64,000 bases of DNA from Trichoderma breve. Lineage: Eukaryota; Ascomycota; Sordariomycetes; Hypocreales; Hypocreaceae. The notes beneath the pieces were generated by a model. That model saw only the letters and a list, made by a program, of their open reading frames with translations. It was not told the DNA's origin and did no database searches. Numbering within the stretch: position 1 is the first letter of the stretch; each line of letters opens with the position of its first letter. Positions 37,492-49,800 of the stretch are shown here, piece after piece. The stretch is taken from positions 4,898,001-4,962,000 of the forward strand of contig NC_079234.1 of NCBI RefSeq assembly GCF_028502605.1, written 5' to 3'. A program made the translations under genes and the position numbers.

Positions 37492-38687
37492 GGTGAAATC
37501 TGTAAATGGCCTCCAGAATTGTTTCGTCTCAAGTTTCAATGACGGAGCTGGCTGTACAATAGCTGTCACACTCGGTTACACCCACAGGGGTTCTGATAAG
37601 AGATAAAGCTCCATTTGGAAAGGCGTAGCAGTCAAAAGGGTGGGACAGCACTACGTAGCGGTACGTCAACCACGGCCGTTTTAACAGGGAGAAGCCACCT
37701 ATTCAGCGTTCCAGATTGGCTACTGATCTGGTAACTCTGGTATTTAGGTGTCGGGGCCCGCGTCCGCCTTAATGAGATGATGGACGAGCTCTAGGTCGAA
37801 CACTTTTATCTCTGCTGATTTTCCGCTTTGTTTCAAGTACTAGGGTAGTATTGCGTATGATGTCACTGCTATGTTCATTGGGTATGACTCCTGAGCGCTA
37901 AAAAGCCAACATGACCATTTCCCTTTGTAACAAGGTATAATATATGAAAGGTTTGTGAGGGGAGTGGTTATCTAGCACCACAAGTTTGCTATCTAGCATC
38001 CCGTGTCTCTAATGAAAAACGACACGCAGCGAAAATACCATATTCTAGATGGATATAGCTGTAGTAGCAAGTACTAGAAACAAGTAGCAGATGCTAGAAA
38101 CAAGTAGCAGATGCTAGAAACAAGTAGCAGATGCTAGAAACAAGTAGCAGATGCTAGAAACAAGTAGCAGATGCTAGAAACAAGTAGCAGATGCTAGAAT
38201 ACTAGAAGAAAGTCGCGATAGTAGAGGAGAGTAGCGATAGTTACAGGCTGCTGAAAAGCTAGCTGTCCTGTAATCCTTTATTTGGTCATATGATACCATC
38301 ACCATCGCCACTTTCTTAACCATGGCCACTGAGTTCTAGAAAGCCAAATGAAAGGCCAACATGACCACTTTTCTTATAACAACCTGTCCTCTTATACATA
38401 TAGTACTGTAATGAAGGAATTTGAAAGTCTCCGTCGTTTGTTGGTGCGGCTTATTATAGAGGCAGCAGTAATTGATGCTAAGCCTGATCAGGCAATATTA
38501 CGACGCTCCACTCTGGCAACTTGCATTCACAGGTTCGCGGGGCGTCACTCCTGCCTCCAAGAAGCTGCTGTTTCATCACTTCCTTCCTCCCTCCTCTCCT
38601 TCCGACTCCCGCAACACTACTTGAATTACCCCCCTCGCTCTCTATCTACACAATTCACAACACACTATCCTTCAACCACCTTCAACC
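37492..38687. other. Divergent spacer between the Cir_N gene and sec18
   Basis: This 1196-base stretch holds two promoters, a 20-base minisatellite (listed separately), and a pair of related 20-base segments at 37901-37920 and 38351-38370 on either side of it. No gene is supported. Confidence 0.6.
38074..38200. repeat. Minisatellite, 20-base unit, six full copies
   Basis: The unit CTAGAAACAAGTAGCAGATG is repeated six times without change (38074-38193) and then breaks off after CTAGAAT. A related CTAGAAGAAAGTCGCGATAG-like fragment follows at about 38202. It lies about 490 bases upstream of the sec18 start. Confidence 0.95.
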
Positions 38688-41253
38688 ATGTCTAGAGCTC
38701 CTCCTGGCGGCGCATCGTACAGGCCTTATGGGGGTGGACCGCAGGCGCCATATGGCGGCTCTCAAGGATATCCTCAAGGAGGATACTCTCAAGGATCCTA
38801 TCAAGGATCCTATCAACCACCTACACAGCCATCGCGACATACTGAGAAGGGGCCATCTGGAGGCGGGCGGGTGGTGTCACTGCAAGTCGAGAAAGTTACA
38901 GACAAGTCCCAGCAAGCGAGACTGATCTATGGAAACGTGTAAGCACTCTTCTTCTCCATGCTCGATGTGTCTTCTATCTAATACGGCCTAGGTGTGCTGT
39001 TTCTCCTGAGGATTTTCCTCCTAAACTCGATAAAACAGACTACTATATTCTCCTCCGTGCCGGCCAGCCACCTGGCGAGTTCGTCGTCACAGCGAGACCT
39101 ATTCAAGGATATCCACGAGGCTGTATCAGTCTGTCCGACCCCCAACGAACATGGTGTCGTGTTGCTTTGAGAGATACCTTCACCGGAGAGGTGTTCGATC
39201 CTTTTGCGTCTGGCAGCAAGGCATATTTGGGCTCCTTGGATGTCGAGGTTGGGTTCGCTTCACCGACTAAAAGAATAGACGGCCCATACGACGAAGATCA
39301 TCTGTCTAAGCTCTTCATCGATACTTTTCAGAACCAGGTCCTCGCTCCCGGGCAGAGGATCCTCATGGACGTTCAAAACATACCGCTTATGATTGTGGTC
39401 AAGACTGTTGGCCTGGTTGATCTGTCTATGGCAGATGAGGGGGACAAGCACCAGATGCAGAGGGAGGCTCACGCCAGGGGTATTCTTACCAACCAAACTC
39501 GTGTTATCTTCCATCGTGATGCCAAAGGAGGTTTCAATCTCAAACCATCGGCTTCGAAGCCGAACCCAAATTCAATCCTTGCCCCGAATTTCAAATTTGA
39601 AGACATGGGAATTGGCGGATTGGGTGGCGAAATTTCGACTATTTTCCGCCGTGCATTCGCATCTCGTGTGTTCCCTCCCCAAATGGTCGCCAATATGGGC
39701 ATTGAGCACGTCAGAGGAATGCTTCTCTTCGGCCCCCCAGGAACAGGAAAAACCTTGATTGCGAGAAAGATTGGCCAGACCCTCAATGCCAGGCCGCCAA
39801 AGGTAATCAATGGCCCCGAAGTGCTGAACAAATATGTCGGCCAGTCTGAAGAGAACATCCGCAAGCTCTTTGCCGATGCTGAGAAGGAATACAAAGAAAA
39901 GGGTGATGAGAGTGGCCTTCACATTATCATCTTTGACGAATTGGATGCTGTCTGTAAGCAGCGTGGATCTGGAACAGGCGGAGGTACTGGCGTCGGCGAC
40001 AGCATTGTCAACCAGCTTCTATCCAAGTTGGACGGTGTCGATCAGCTCAACAACATTCTCCTCATTGGAATGACCAACAGGAAAGATTTGATTGACGAGG
40101 CTCTCTTGAGACCTGGTCGTCTCGAAGTGCACGTCGAGATCCCTCTGCCAAATGAGGCAGGCCGACTCGAAATCCTAAAGATCCACACCGCAAAAGCGAG
40201 AGAAAACAACAGAGTGGACCCCGATGTCGACCTTGAAGAGCTAGCAGGCCTCACAAAGAACTTTTCAGGTGCCGAAATCAATGGTCTTGTCAAATCAGCG
40301 GCTTCGTGTGCTCTGTCACGGCACACTGAACTGGGAACGATGGCTGTCATTCGAGCAGACTCCCCGCCCCCGATGATTACTCGCGCAGACTTTCTGAACG
40401 CTCTGAATGAAGTTCAACCTGCCTTTGGAGTGTCCGAATCCAAACTCATAGAGGCTACTGACTTGGGCATAATTCGATATGCTGATCGTGTTGACACCTC
40501 TATCCGCAAGGTCATGGGTATCGCAAACATGGTTAAGTCAGATCCTCAAGTGTTTCTTTCCTCCGTCCTGTTTCATGGCTCAAAAGGTTCTGGGAAAACA
40601 GCCCTGGCAGCGCACATTGCTATGGAATCTGGATTCCCATTTATTAAACTAGTGACTCCATCTGACCTGGCGGGTTACCGGGATGAATTTGGAAAGCGAG
40701 ACTACATCCACAAGGCATTTACAGATGCCTACAAGTCAACTGCCAGCATCATAATCTTGGACGACATTGAGCGATTGATTGGCTGGAATCCAATCGGCCC
40801 ACGGTTTTCCAACGCTATATTGGATCTTCTGACGGTGTTGATTGCCGCAAGGCCTCCAAAGGTAAATATGATATGATATGATTGTGCTCTTTTATATTAT
40901 GCATGGCTAATGATTCCTAGGGACACCGCCTTCTCGTCTTCGTTACAACGTCACAGTATTGGACGTTGAAAGATCTGGATGCTTTACGGGATTTTGGTAC
41001 AATGATAGAGGTTCCAGCCGTCTCGGATTTGTATGAACTGCAAGGAGTGTTGAGAGAATCCCCTGCTTTAGATGATACTAGCGCGGAACAAACGATCAAT
41101 ATGCTCAAGAATCGCACAGGAATGGAATCGATACCGGTGGGGGTGGGCATTAAGTCGATCTTAAATCGCACTTTCGAAGCTCGAAACCAAGGCTCCGGCA
41201 ATTTGGTTGAGACGCTGGTAGAACTCCTAGCTGCAGAGATAGAACGCAAATAG
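38688..41253 (+). CDS. sec18: Sec18/NSF vesicle-fusion AAA ATPase
   Basis: Three exons (38688-38938, 38992-40861, 40921-41253) encode 817 residues. Sec18 is the hexameric ATPase that, with the Sec17 adaptor, takes SNARE complexes apart after membrane fusion throughout the secretory pathway. The N-terminal tail is Gly/Tyr/Gln-rich and precedes the adaptor-binding N domain. The D1 ring has Walker A GPPGTGKT (about 331-338), Walker B IIFDELDA and a second-region-of-homology segment (GMTNRKDLIDEALLRPGRLE). D2 has Walker A GSKGSGKT (about 613-620) and the weaker IILDDIE. D1 is the main ATP-hydrolysing ring and D2 mainly holds the hexamer together; that is family knowledge. Both introns are in frame and have standard signals. 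The start ATG has an AACCATG context. Minisatellites flank the gene on both sides. Confidence 0.96.
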
Positions 41254-41306
41254 CTTAGCCGTCGATACAGTGTGAAATTCTATAGACTTGATATACTATG
41301 AACTGC

Positions 41307-41401
41307 TTGATCTATCACCATCTACTTGATCTGCCATCATCTAGCTGATCTACTATCATCTACTTGATCTACCATCATCTACTTGATCTACTCCCATCTA
41401 T
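41307..41401. repeat. 19-base tandem repeat, five diverged copies, 3' of sec18
   Basis: Five directly adjacent 19-base units run from 41307 to 41401, with consensus TTGATCTACCATCATCTAC. Each copy differs from its neighbours at one to four positions, and there are no length changes. The array begins 54 bases after the sec18 stop and so probably lies within its 3' untranslated region. Confidence 0.9.
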
Positions 41402-44400
41402 GTGGGACCGTCGGTAATCATAAACGTAGGAAATTCTCTTGGTTTCATGAATCTATCCTTTTCTGGCAGTATTGTAAGGTCGTCGAGCCCACAGAGCTTA
41501 TGGGGATAGTTTCATCGTTTGTTCGCAGCCATTTTGGCTATGTTTGACGACGAGAACTGCTAGATCAGACACTTAACATTTGTTTGAGAATCACATGCTG
41601 TTGCATGTGATGGCAAGTAGCAAGCTGAGACTGGCGTAGTTGTTTGAACCGCAATTGTTTATTATTCGCAGTCACCGAAGATGAAGTCTTCCTTCTTGTC
41701 CATCCTTCTTCCCAGATGGTCTCGAGCGATCATTACTGAGTCATACGATCACCACAGCGTCATTGAACCATCAATACGAAACGGGTGATGCGCACCTAAA
41801 GAGAAGTAGAGCTTGCTGACAACAACACGCAGATGAGGACCATAGATACAGCTCCATATCTCAGGCCAGGCGGTGAAGGCTTGCCAAAATATTGACCATG
41901 ACCACCTCGTGTACTTTGATAGTTGTCGAACTGGTTAAATCTACGGCGGAGCTTTCATTGTGTAACAGACTTTACCTAAGCAAGGCAGACGAGGTATTCC
42001 CGGGTTCAGCTGCTACAACGGATAATATGTTCCTGCCCTCGTCTGGAAATTTTACATGTATTGAACAAACCTAGTACTCGTATATTGCAGACTGGAGGCC
42101 AACGGAAGGAATATGTGGTAAAACTACGAGAATCTGTACCATGTAATCTTCCCTTATACCATTGAATACTTGTACCTCTAGAGAATTGGGTAACGTATTT
42201 AGGATCCTGGATATATGTAGTCACTCCCTAAATCCAAATCGTCAGGCTAGAATTTACAAATAATACAAGGAAACCTTTAATTTGGACGATTTGGACATTT
42301 CCTCTCCCCCATTTTGTTGGCCATTTCGCCTAACGTTGTCGTCAAGGACTGGGAAAGACTCGAACAAAGGGGGAGGCATCTGGGTGTCTAATGGCTATTC
42401 GTGGGAGCATTGTGTATGTATGTACATATATCGTTGGCAACGATAATTTGCGAGCAATATCGGAGGGTGGAACACCCCGGAATAGCTGCACGATAGAAGC
42501 AGCTCTTTACGAAGCTGGCTCTTTAGAGTGTTATAGGGTCGGTGTAATTGATTCATCCGATACAGTATGTATGCTTAGGGCACGTTTCTGTAGGAGTAGC
42601 CATATACTATGTAGCTGTGCCTACCTAACTGATACATGTACGGTACTCTATCTTCCGGGCTAATTTGTTTTCTGATATGCCTGTATTGGGTAAAAAAATC
42701 ACCTGTCACTCTTGGAAACGAGACGACAAGACAAGGTGCTGAAACACGGCATCATTTGGTCTGTACAGTAGTACCTGTAGATACAAGAAGCAACGAGGCG
42801 CGGGAGGGCCAAGCCGAAGCGTCTGGAAACGTGGTGGCGCGGGCATGGGGAGATGGTTGGGATCATTGGAGGAACCGTGCAGTTGGGAACCGGGGGGCAT
42901 TTGGCCATGGCTATGGTTTGCCGATATGAGGGTGGGCACAGAATCTGATTACCGGGAGATGGGCTTCCCGCTAGTTGCTCTGGGAAGCGTGGGCGGCAAT
43001 GCTAGCTAGCTCGTGCCGTCGTGGGATGGCGTGAGAGAGGGAGAGAGAGAGAGTCATGAACGTTTTGTTGGTGTCTTTTCTTTCTGTAGCATTGGAGAGT
43101 GGTCGTGATGATGATGGGCCAAGACACGGGCTGCATACGGCCATGTGACGATGGTGGTGAGACATTTGGCGATGGAGGAGCATTGACTGCTGCCGCAATA
43201 CGGAGGACTGGGCAAGGATGCTTCATGCGGCAAATTAGACCCCGAGTGTCTGGGTCTGGCTGCACATGAAGTCGGGGTCACGGGAGGTGAGCTCGCCGGC
43301 TGGTGTTCCCGTCGTTTGTTGGCGTTGTTGGGTTGATGTGACCTGTCACAATCTCTCAACTCCGCAACGGAATGGGCTCCGTGGTGGTATGAACACTACC
43401 ACTCTTGCACTCGTACAGTACGAGTATTACCATGTGCCGTGGAGCAAGTGTTTAAGTTAGCTTTTGCTTTGGTCTGTCGGAGAAAAGAACATTAGCTTTC
43501 TCCATCAGTGCGCTTGTGACTAGATTTACCTTTTGCTCAGGCTATCTGTAGTCGGAATACTTCAAGTCTCGTACGGCAGTGGGCGACTCGACAAAGTCTA
43601 GAGAGAATATGAAGCTAGTCGGGTCCTCAGGATCCGGTCCCTTCCCTCCCCCTCCCAGAAAGAAGAAGAAGAAGCGAATTTCCCATCGTTTCGGATTCCG
43701 CATGGCTGCCTTGCAGGGGGCGGCTGAAACCCGGCATCCAGTTTCTCGGTGCCGGGGATCTTTTACTTTTTCTGGCACTATTTGTCTAGCTGCTGTTGAA
43801 GAGACAAAATAAGTAAGAAAAGCGCCTCTGTATTTCGGTTGATACGAGCTGGTGATCGGCTGTCGGTAGTTTGGCGGCAGGGTTGCGAGGTTGTGAGGTT
43901 GCAGCAGAGCGATTGATGCTGGTCGAAGCGGCATTTTGGGGTGCTCATTGGCTGACCGGGTTCCAGAGAAGAGAGAATTTGAGATTTGATGAGCTAGGCG
44001 GGTCCGGGAACGGTGGCCGGGGATCCACCGGCTTGTGGTGTTTTCAAGTTTCTCGCTGGTTTGGCAGCGAGAATCAATGCAAATATGTACTACGAGTATG
44101 GTGAGGTGGTATCGTGCTGTAGTTGGAATGACGAGTAACAAACAAACTAACTACATGTCAATGCGGTAGATGAGGTACTGAGGTGAGACATCTGAAAGAG
44201 GCAGGACTCGCACATATTACAGAGCTATGCTGTAAGCAGACTCGGTCGGGCTGGTGGAAATTAAAGCCAGAGGCCAGCTGGTGCTGTAGATGTAGATGTA
44301 GAGCAAGTATTAACCCGTGCATCCATACGAGAACCTTCAATGCAGGCCTCATAGGGAGCACGGATGCATAGATGTCCTGTTCTCTCTGGCTCTGTATTTG

Positions 44401-46545
44401 GCCCGTTCTCGGTGTCGATGGAGCAGCCCGTCGCATAGCCCTAACTGTAGAAGCCAGTTGAGCTTCAAATACCCGTACAAATAGTCTTGATCGATGTTGC
44501 TGATCGTCATTGTTGTATCGTGTGTAGTAACAGTAGTGTAAAGTATAATATTGATCCAAGCACAAATAGAGGCAAGCTACCAGGCAAAGAGAGTTCAATC
44601 TGCTTACGTCTTGCAGTCTTAGAAAAGCAATTGATGGATCTTTACACCCTCCCATTCCTCGTCTCTTCCCCTCTATTAAACGAGCAGAAAACCCCTCAAT
44701 GCGAGCTGTGATTTTTGCACTCGTCATTGATCTGAGTACTCATACTGCTCTACTGTACACAGGCTGCAAGTATCGCCATTTTGGTCGGCTTGGGCGCACT
44801 TGGTATGTACATAATGCCTGTCGCTTGGTGCAAGTTAGCGTCACGCTTCTCAGCATTTAATCTTAGCAGGGCCTAGCAGGGGCCTAACTGAAGCCCGCGG
44901 AAGGCGGTCCGCACACAAACTAGGGCGAGCCAACCAGCTGGATTCGAGGCTTGAGAGGTAGAGGTACCTTCGCATTGTGTGAGGCGTCTGCGTAATATAA
45001 AGTATTCTTCTGTACCGAGCTTGCTGATGCTGGCGCTACTGTAGAAGGTTCAGGTTGTCGATGGTGCTGCCACTTTTGCGGTGTTAGCCGATGGCTGTTT
45101 TGGCCCGCCCTGCGACATGGTGGCTGTTGAGCGCTATTAGAGACTGGAGGCTCCAAGTCGGGTCAAGTATTACAAAACGCTTCATCAATGGAAAATTGCG
45201 ATAAACTCTAAGGACAACAGGATTTGAAGAATATTTCGTATCCATGGGCGGTGACGTATGTATGTGCATATGCACTTCACATGTCAGAACTGGAAGATCA
45301 ATGCTGCAAACAGCAGCCGTTGTGCGGAGAGACGCAACTTACAAGGCTCCTATCCGCTGCCAATGTCGGAAACAGCCCTTGGCAGCGCCGATCTTGGAGA
45401 CACGAAACTTCTTGGTTGACGTGCATTGACGTCGAGAGAGCACATGCACAGGTACATACGCAGGTACGGCACTTGTGCATACAGCATGACCATTACGAAT
45501 ACACGTATTGATGTGGACGTACTCGTAGGTATTAGTTGATATTGATGGATCAAATATGATGAGTATCGCAGTCCGTCCCGGGTTCCTGGACCCGTATTGG
45601 CCTCCCCCTTGCTGTGGCGTTCTCTTCCCTTTCTCCCCGGGCTGCATCAGTGAAGCTTCAATGCATTGATGCCATACATACGAGTAGGTACTCCGTACGT
45701 ACAGAGTAATCGCCAGGCACACTCGTACATGCGACCTGTAACATGTAGGTACTCCTGCAAATGCTACCGTGAGGCGGCATCTCATCCTCGCATCGCTTCA
45801 CATTTCAAGGGGGTGCATGGCAAGCCCCCGCTCTTTTTCTTCACGCCGCCAGGGGCTACGACCGCTGGAATGCCAGCGCCAGCCACTAAATGCCCTATGG
45901 GCCAGGGTCGGCTACTCCCCTGAGGGGGGCGCGTCCTTACAGGCACAGGCCCAGATACCCACTAAGATTTGATGGCGCGCTGCCAGCTGCCAGCCCTCGA
46001 CGATTTGATCCGTTCTGGTTTGATTTGACTCCCCTCGGCCTCCCGTCAAATTCTCTCCCCCAGAAGCCGGCCCTCACGAGGCACGGCCAGCCCCAGGGCA
46101 AACCATCTGTCTGTGCCATCCCAGACCAGAAGCAGTCCAGACACAGATACAAGACACAGACACAGACAGGCGCCGGCTTGATCGCATCCCTGCTAGTTCT
46201 TTCTCTCCTCTGCCGCTGCCGCTGCCGCTGCCATGCCTGTCCGCGACTGTCTTGCGCTGTGCCGTAGCTTCGCAAAGTTTTGACACTTCTCACCTCAACT
46301 TGCCCATCGAATTGCCGCGCGAGACGCCTCGATACCGCCGCTGCTACTACTACCAGCAAGAACCTCACCTACGATACAGTACAATACGATACGACACGAC
46401 ACGACACGCTCCTCGATCCGATCCGACACGATACCGTACAGTGCAGTACAAGCGATTCTCTCGATTCGATACCAGTCACTGAACGCAGAGTGGTACGGGC
46501 TCGGCGGCTGTCCACTTCTTGAACCATTCTCTGTTGTGTGCCTGC

Positions 46546-46804
46546 ATGGCGTCAGTTGGTAAGTATAGCATGCCTCGCTCGTTCGCTCTGTCCACCAGCA
46601 TCTGCATTTGCTTGTCTCGGTCTACTCGGCCTCAGCCTTGTCGCGCATCTGTTTCCATAACAAACCGCACACTTTACTCCTATTCCGCCAACCCATGCCG
46701 GGGCAGAGGCCTGTCGTTGCCGTGCTGTCAACCATCGCGACACCTTGGCTTCCGGCTGTTTCTCTCTCTCGAAATCTGCCTCCTTTCTAGAGTACAGCCG
46801 CTGA
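46546..46804 (+). promoter_or_regulatory. Possible spliced upstream ORF before the LTE1-type gene
   Basis: An ATG at 46546 is followed after 13 bases by a good donor (GGTAAGTA). A matching acceptor (TTTCTAG) ends at 46790. Joined, these give a nine-codon frame (eight residues) that stops at TGA 46802-46804. This looks like a leader intron with an upstream ORF in the 5' leader. It rests on splice signals alone. Confidence 0.4.
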
Positions 46805-46884
46805 CGCTCTTCTTTTCAATGGCCCTCCAGAAGCGCTATCATTGAGCAACGCGAGCTCCGTCCCATCATAACATTGGATGGGCC

Positions 46885-49800
46885 ATGGATGCTGCCGAGC
46901 CTCCTCTTGTGGCGGCGCGGCCATCCCACGCATTGAGATCGAAGCCTTCGATGAAACGGCGAAAAGCACCATCACTTAAAACCATACAAACCGCAGCTCA
47001 AGGCGCTGGAGCAGCAAAAGATGACGCCATTGGGCGGATACAACCCTCCGGGGACCTTGTGGATGTAAAGGAAAGATCACCACCAAAGACGCTGGGCAAG
47101 GTGACCCGCAAAGTGTCGGCTACTGGCCGGCCAATTGTGCCCTTGACTGGGCAGAAATCTATCAGCAGAAGCAGAACACTCTCGATAGGGAAGCGAGATG
47201 AAGAACGTGACCGGTGGGATGTAGCGCCAGATGGCGCCTCGGCTGGCCGCGAAGGGCGTCAGTTTACCGTTGCCAATGTTGGGAATAATGGCAAACTATT
47301 TCTGAGGTACGCATGCGGGCTCGTTTCAACACGTCAAAAACTTCCATTTGCTAATATTTCCCCAGACCCTCTGTCCGCCGTGGAAACAAGAGATATCCCC
47401 AACCCAATTTCACGTTCCCCATAACGCCGCCTGGGACTGCCGGCTTGGAGGGTGCATATCCAGAGAATAGTGACGAACCCCCCAGCTTAACAGCGGACCA
47501 TCATGAGAATCAATTTACGCCTACACCGAGAACATCCATCATCTCTCCCGCCTACGCTCCAGATCTCAGCAATCTTACGTCGCAGCACCGCAGGGCTGTG
47601 TCGGACGGTACGATTCGTGACTTCAATTCGCCTACTGGTACGGATACGGATGGATATAGGATTGTCATCACAAAGCCAACCCACGGAGATGATCATCGAC
47701 CCAAGACGACCGAACATCTGGAAGACTTGGATGTTGACGGTGTACCGATGCTCAACATCAACATTCCATCCTGGAAGTTAGGGACACCACGGTTCTCTAC
47801 CAGAGGCACTCCGATGCTGAGAGGCTCTTCCTACGCTCCCACCGACGATTTCCGTTCCAACAGCCGCGCATCCATGTATCATTCTTCAGAGAGAAGTCTC
47901 GGTGCCCCGCTGAGTGGCTTGAGATCCAGACGTCCTAGTCATCTTGTCCCTCCAAAACTCCGCTTCCCTCGAACCTCTCATGCATCCTCGCAAGCATCAA
48001 CCCGACCGCCGCGCGTCGTGCCCTCTACATATGCGTCTACACACCTCATTATTGAGCCCGACATGTTTGACGAACTCACCTTCAAGCCCACTTGCGACGA
48101 TAAATTGATAGTACGCTACTCGCCCAGTGGATCCGTAACTGCGGCGACCCCTTCCCGACTGGTTGCTGAGATTACCTCTCCAAGCTTCTTAGACTACGAG
48201 CTGATCTCGGATTTCTTCTTGACTTTCAGAGCTTTTCTCGAGCCGGACATCCTGCTGCGAATGCTCATGGCGAGGCTTCGGTGGGCTCTGGAACGAACCG
48301 ACGAGATTGGTATGATTGTCCGCGTTCGAACTTTTGTCGCTATGCGACACTGGATCCTCAACTACTTTGTCGATGACTTTGTCCTGGACTACGATCTTCG
48401 TGTCATCTTCTGCATTCTGCTCAACGATCTTTTCGACGAACTGTCTCAGGATGCGAGGGAGCGTAGAGTTCAACTCAAGATATTGACAGAACTCAAAAAA
48501 TGTTGGCGGCGGATCTGTGCCCACTACTGGGATGGCCCTGATTTCGACGATTCTCTGGGGCCTGGAGCCCCGGTTGCACCAGGGGGCATTGCTGGATATC
48601 GGGATCCCAACCTGGACCCTACCTTTTGGGAAAGGGAGGGAGTAGATCCCCCCCAGTGGCATGCCGTGTCTGGCATACCCGACGGTTTAAGTGACGCTCC
48701 CAACTCGAGCGCTGAAGACATCCCCACGACGGCCCGTTTCGGAGACTTCACTGTATCGGATCATCGCCCAGGAACCCCCGAACATCAGATCATCACCACT
48801 ACTATGGTGAGCAACGGACCCGCTTCGCCGCTCAGCATCGCTAGCATGGACATTGTGTCTTGTTCATTTCCCACCAAGAACGTGAGATCACTGAATCCCA
48901 ACTCCAGCCAGCCGCTGGCAGCTCACCCTGTTTACTCGACGTCTCCCATCTTGCCGCCGGGAGCTATAGCAACAACTCCCAAGGCGCTTTCTGGCAAACG
49001 TGTTCGACCGGCTCAAAGCCATGGACGTAACAACAGTGCCACCGACTCCATAAGGGCCCCTGGCTCGGATCGTTCCTCGTCGCAAGACGTTGATTTACAT
49101 ATGATATTGCAGTCCGCAGGAAATCTCGTTCGAGGCAACATTCTCCCACCAGGTCAGCCGTTTGTCGACATTGAGACTGGTACCCCCACTGGCGACAATA
49201 GGCAGACTACTATCTTTCAGCCCGTATCTCGCAATGCTCCCAAAGACCGGATCTTTGGTGTCGCCATGTCTGGTTCTGGAATGAAGAAGTTCTTGGGCGG
49301 TGTTCGACGCGCCTTGAACAACCGAGGGCAGTGGTCGTCTGGATCACACACAAGTTTGCCTGCCGTCGCCTCCTTGAGTGCTCACACCATCAGTATCGAC
49401 CAGCTACCTGGGACAGCCATCATCACGCAAGGCGGCTATGCCCAGACAACCAGTCGTCCCCAGGTGAGGATTGACGTGCTTGGGGCCGAAGTGGCTGAAG
49501 ACTTCAAGAGGGCCATCCGGGAAGAAGAGGAGGCCGCCGAAGCAGAACGCTTGGGTATCCCGAGACCTGCTCCAACCCCTGCTTCAACTAGGCGCCGACG
49601 GCACATGGAGTATTCAGTTGCGCATATGGAGTCAAGCACCGGCGATTATTTGCCTCAGGACCGGAGGTCACGACCTATGAGTGACATGGGCCTCACTACC
49701 GGAAGCCAATCCATCGTCATTGTTGATGATACTGTCCCTTTCGATATACCAGGCATACGTGACAGACTTCCTGCTGCCACTTTCAACCCCTCCGCTGGTG

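Larger units (their letters stand above)
41254..46884. other. 5.6-kb gene-poor stretch upstream of the LTE1-type gene
   Basis: No gene is supported in this stretch. It includes the sec18 3' end with a 19-base repeat array (listed separately). The right end is the promoter and leader of the LTE1-type gene, which contains CCGCTG-type (about 46210-46232) and ACACG/ATACG-type simple repeats (about 46380-46440). The two longest frames (43542-44141 and 44158-44727, minus) read as low-complexity, non-protein-like sequence. The TACTCGTA octamer and its complement occur five times here. Confidence 0.5.

Noticed and set aside
38074..38200. Possible CRISPR-like array
   Set aside because: Units are directly adjacent with no spacers, and the DNA is from a fungus; it is a minisatellite.
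43542..44141. Minus-strand open frame of 199 codons
   Set aside because: It contains poly-Phe and poly-Gly runs translated from simple repeats, has no domain, and its composition is arbitrary.
44158..44727. Minus-strand open frame of 189 codons
   Set aside because: No domain, arbitrary composition with His/Leu/Tyr runs, and no splice partners.
46546..46845. ATG at 46546 as start of the LTE1-type protein
   Set aside because: Neither splicing nor read-through joins it in frame to the conserved N-terminus at 46885; it is better viewed as a leader ORF.
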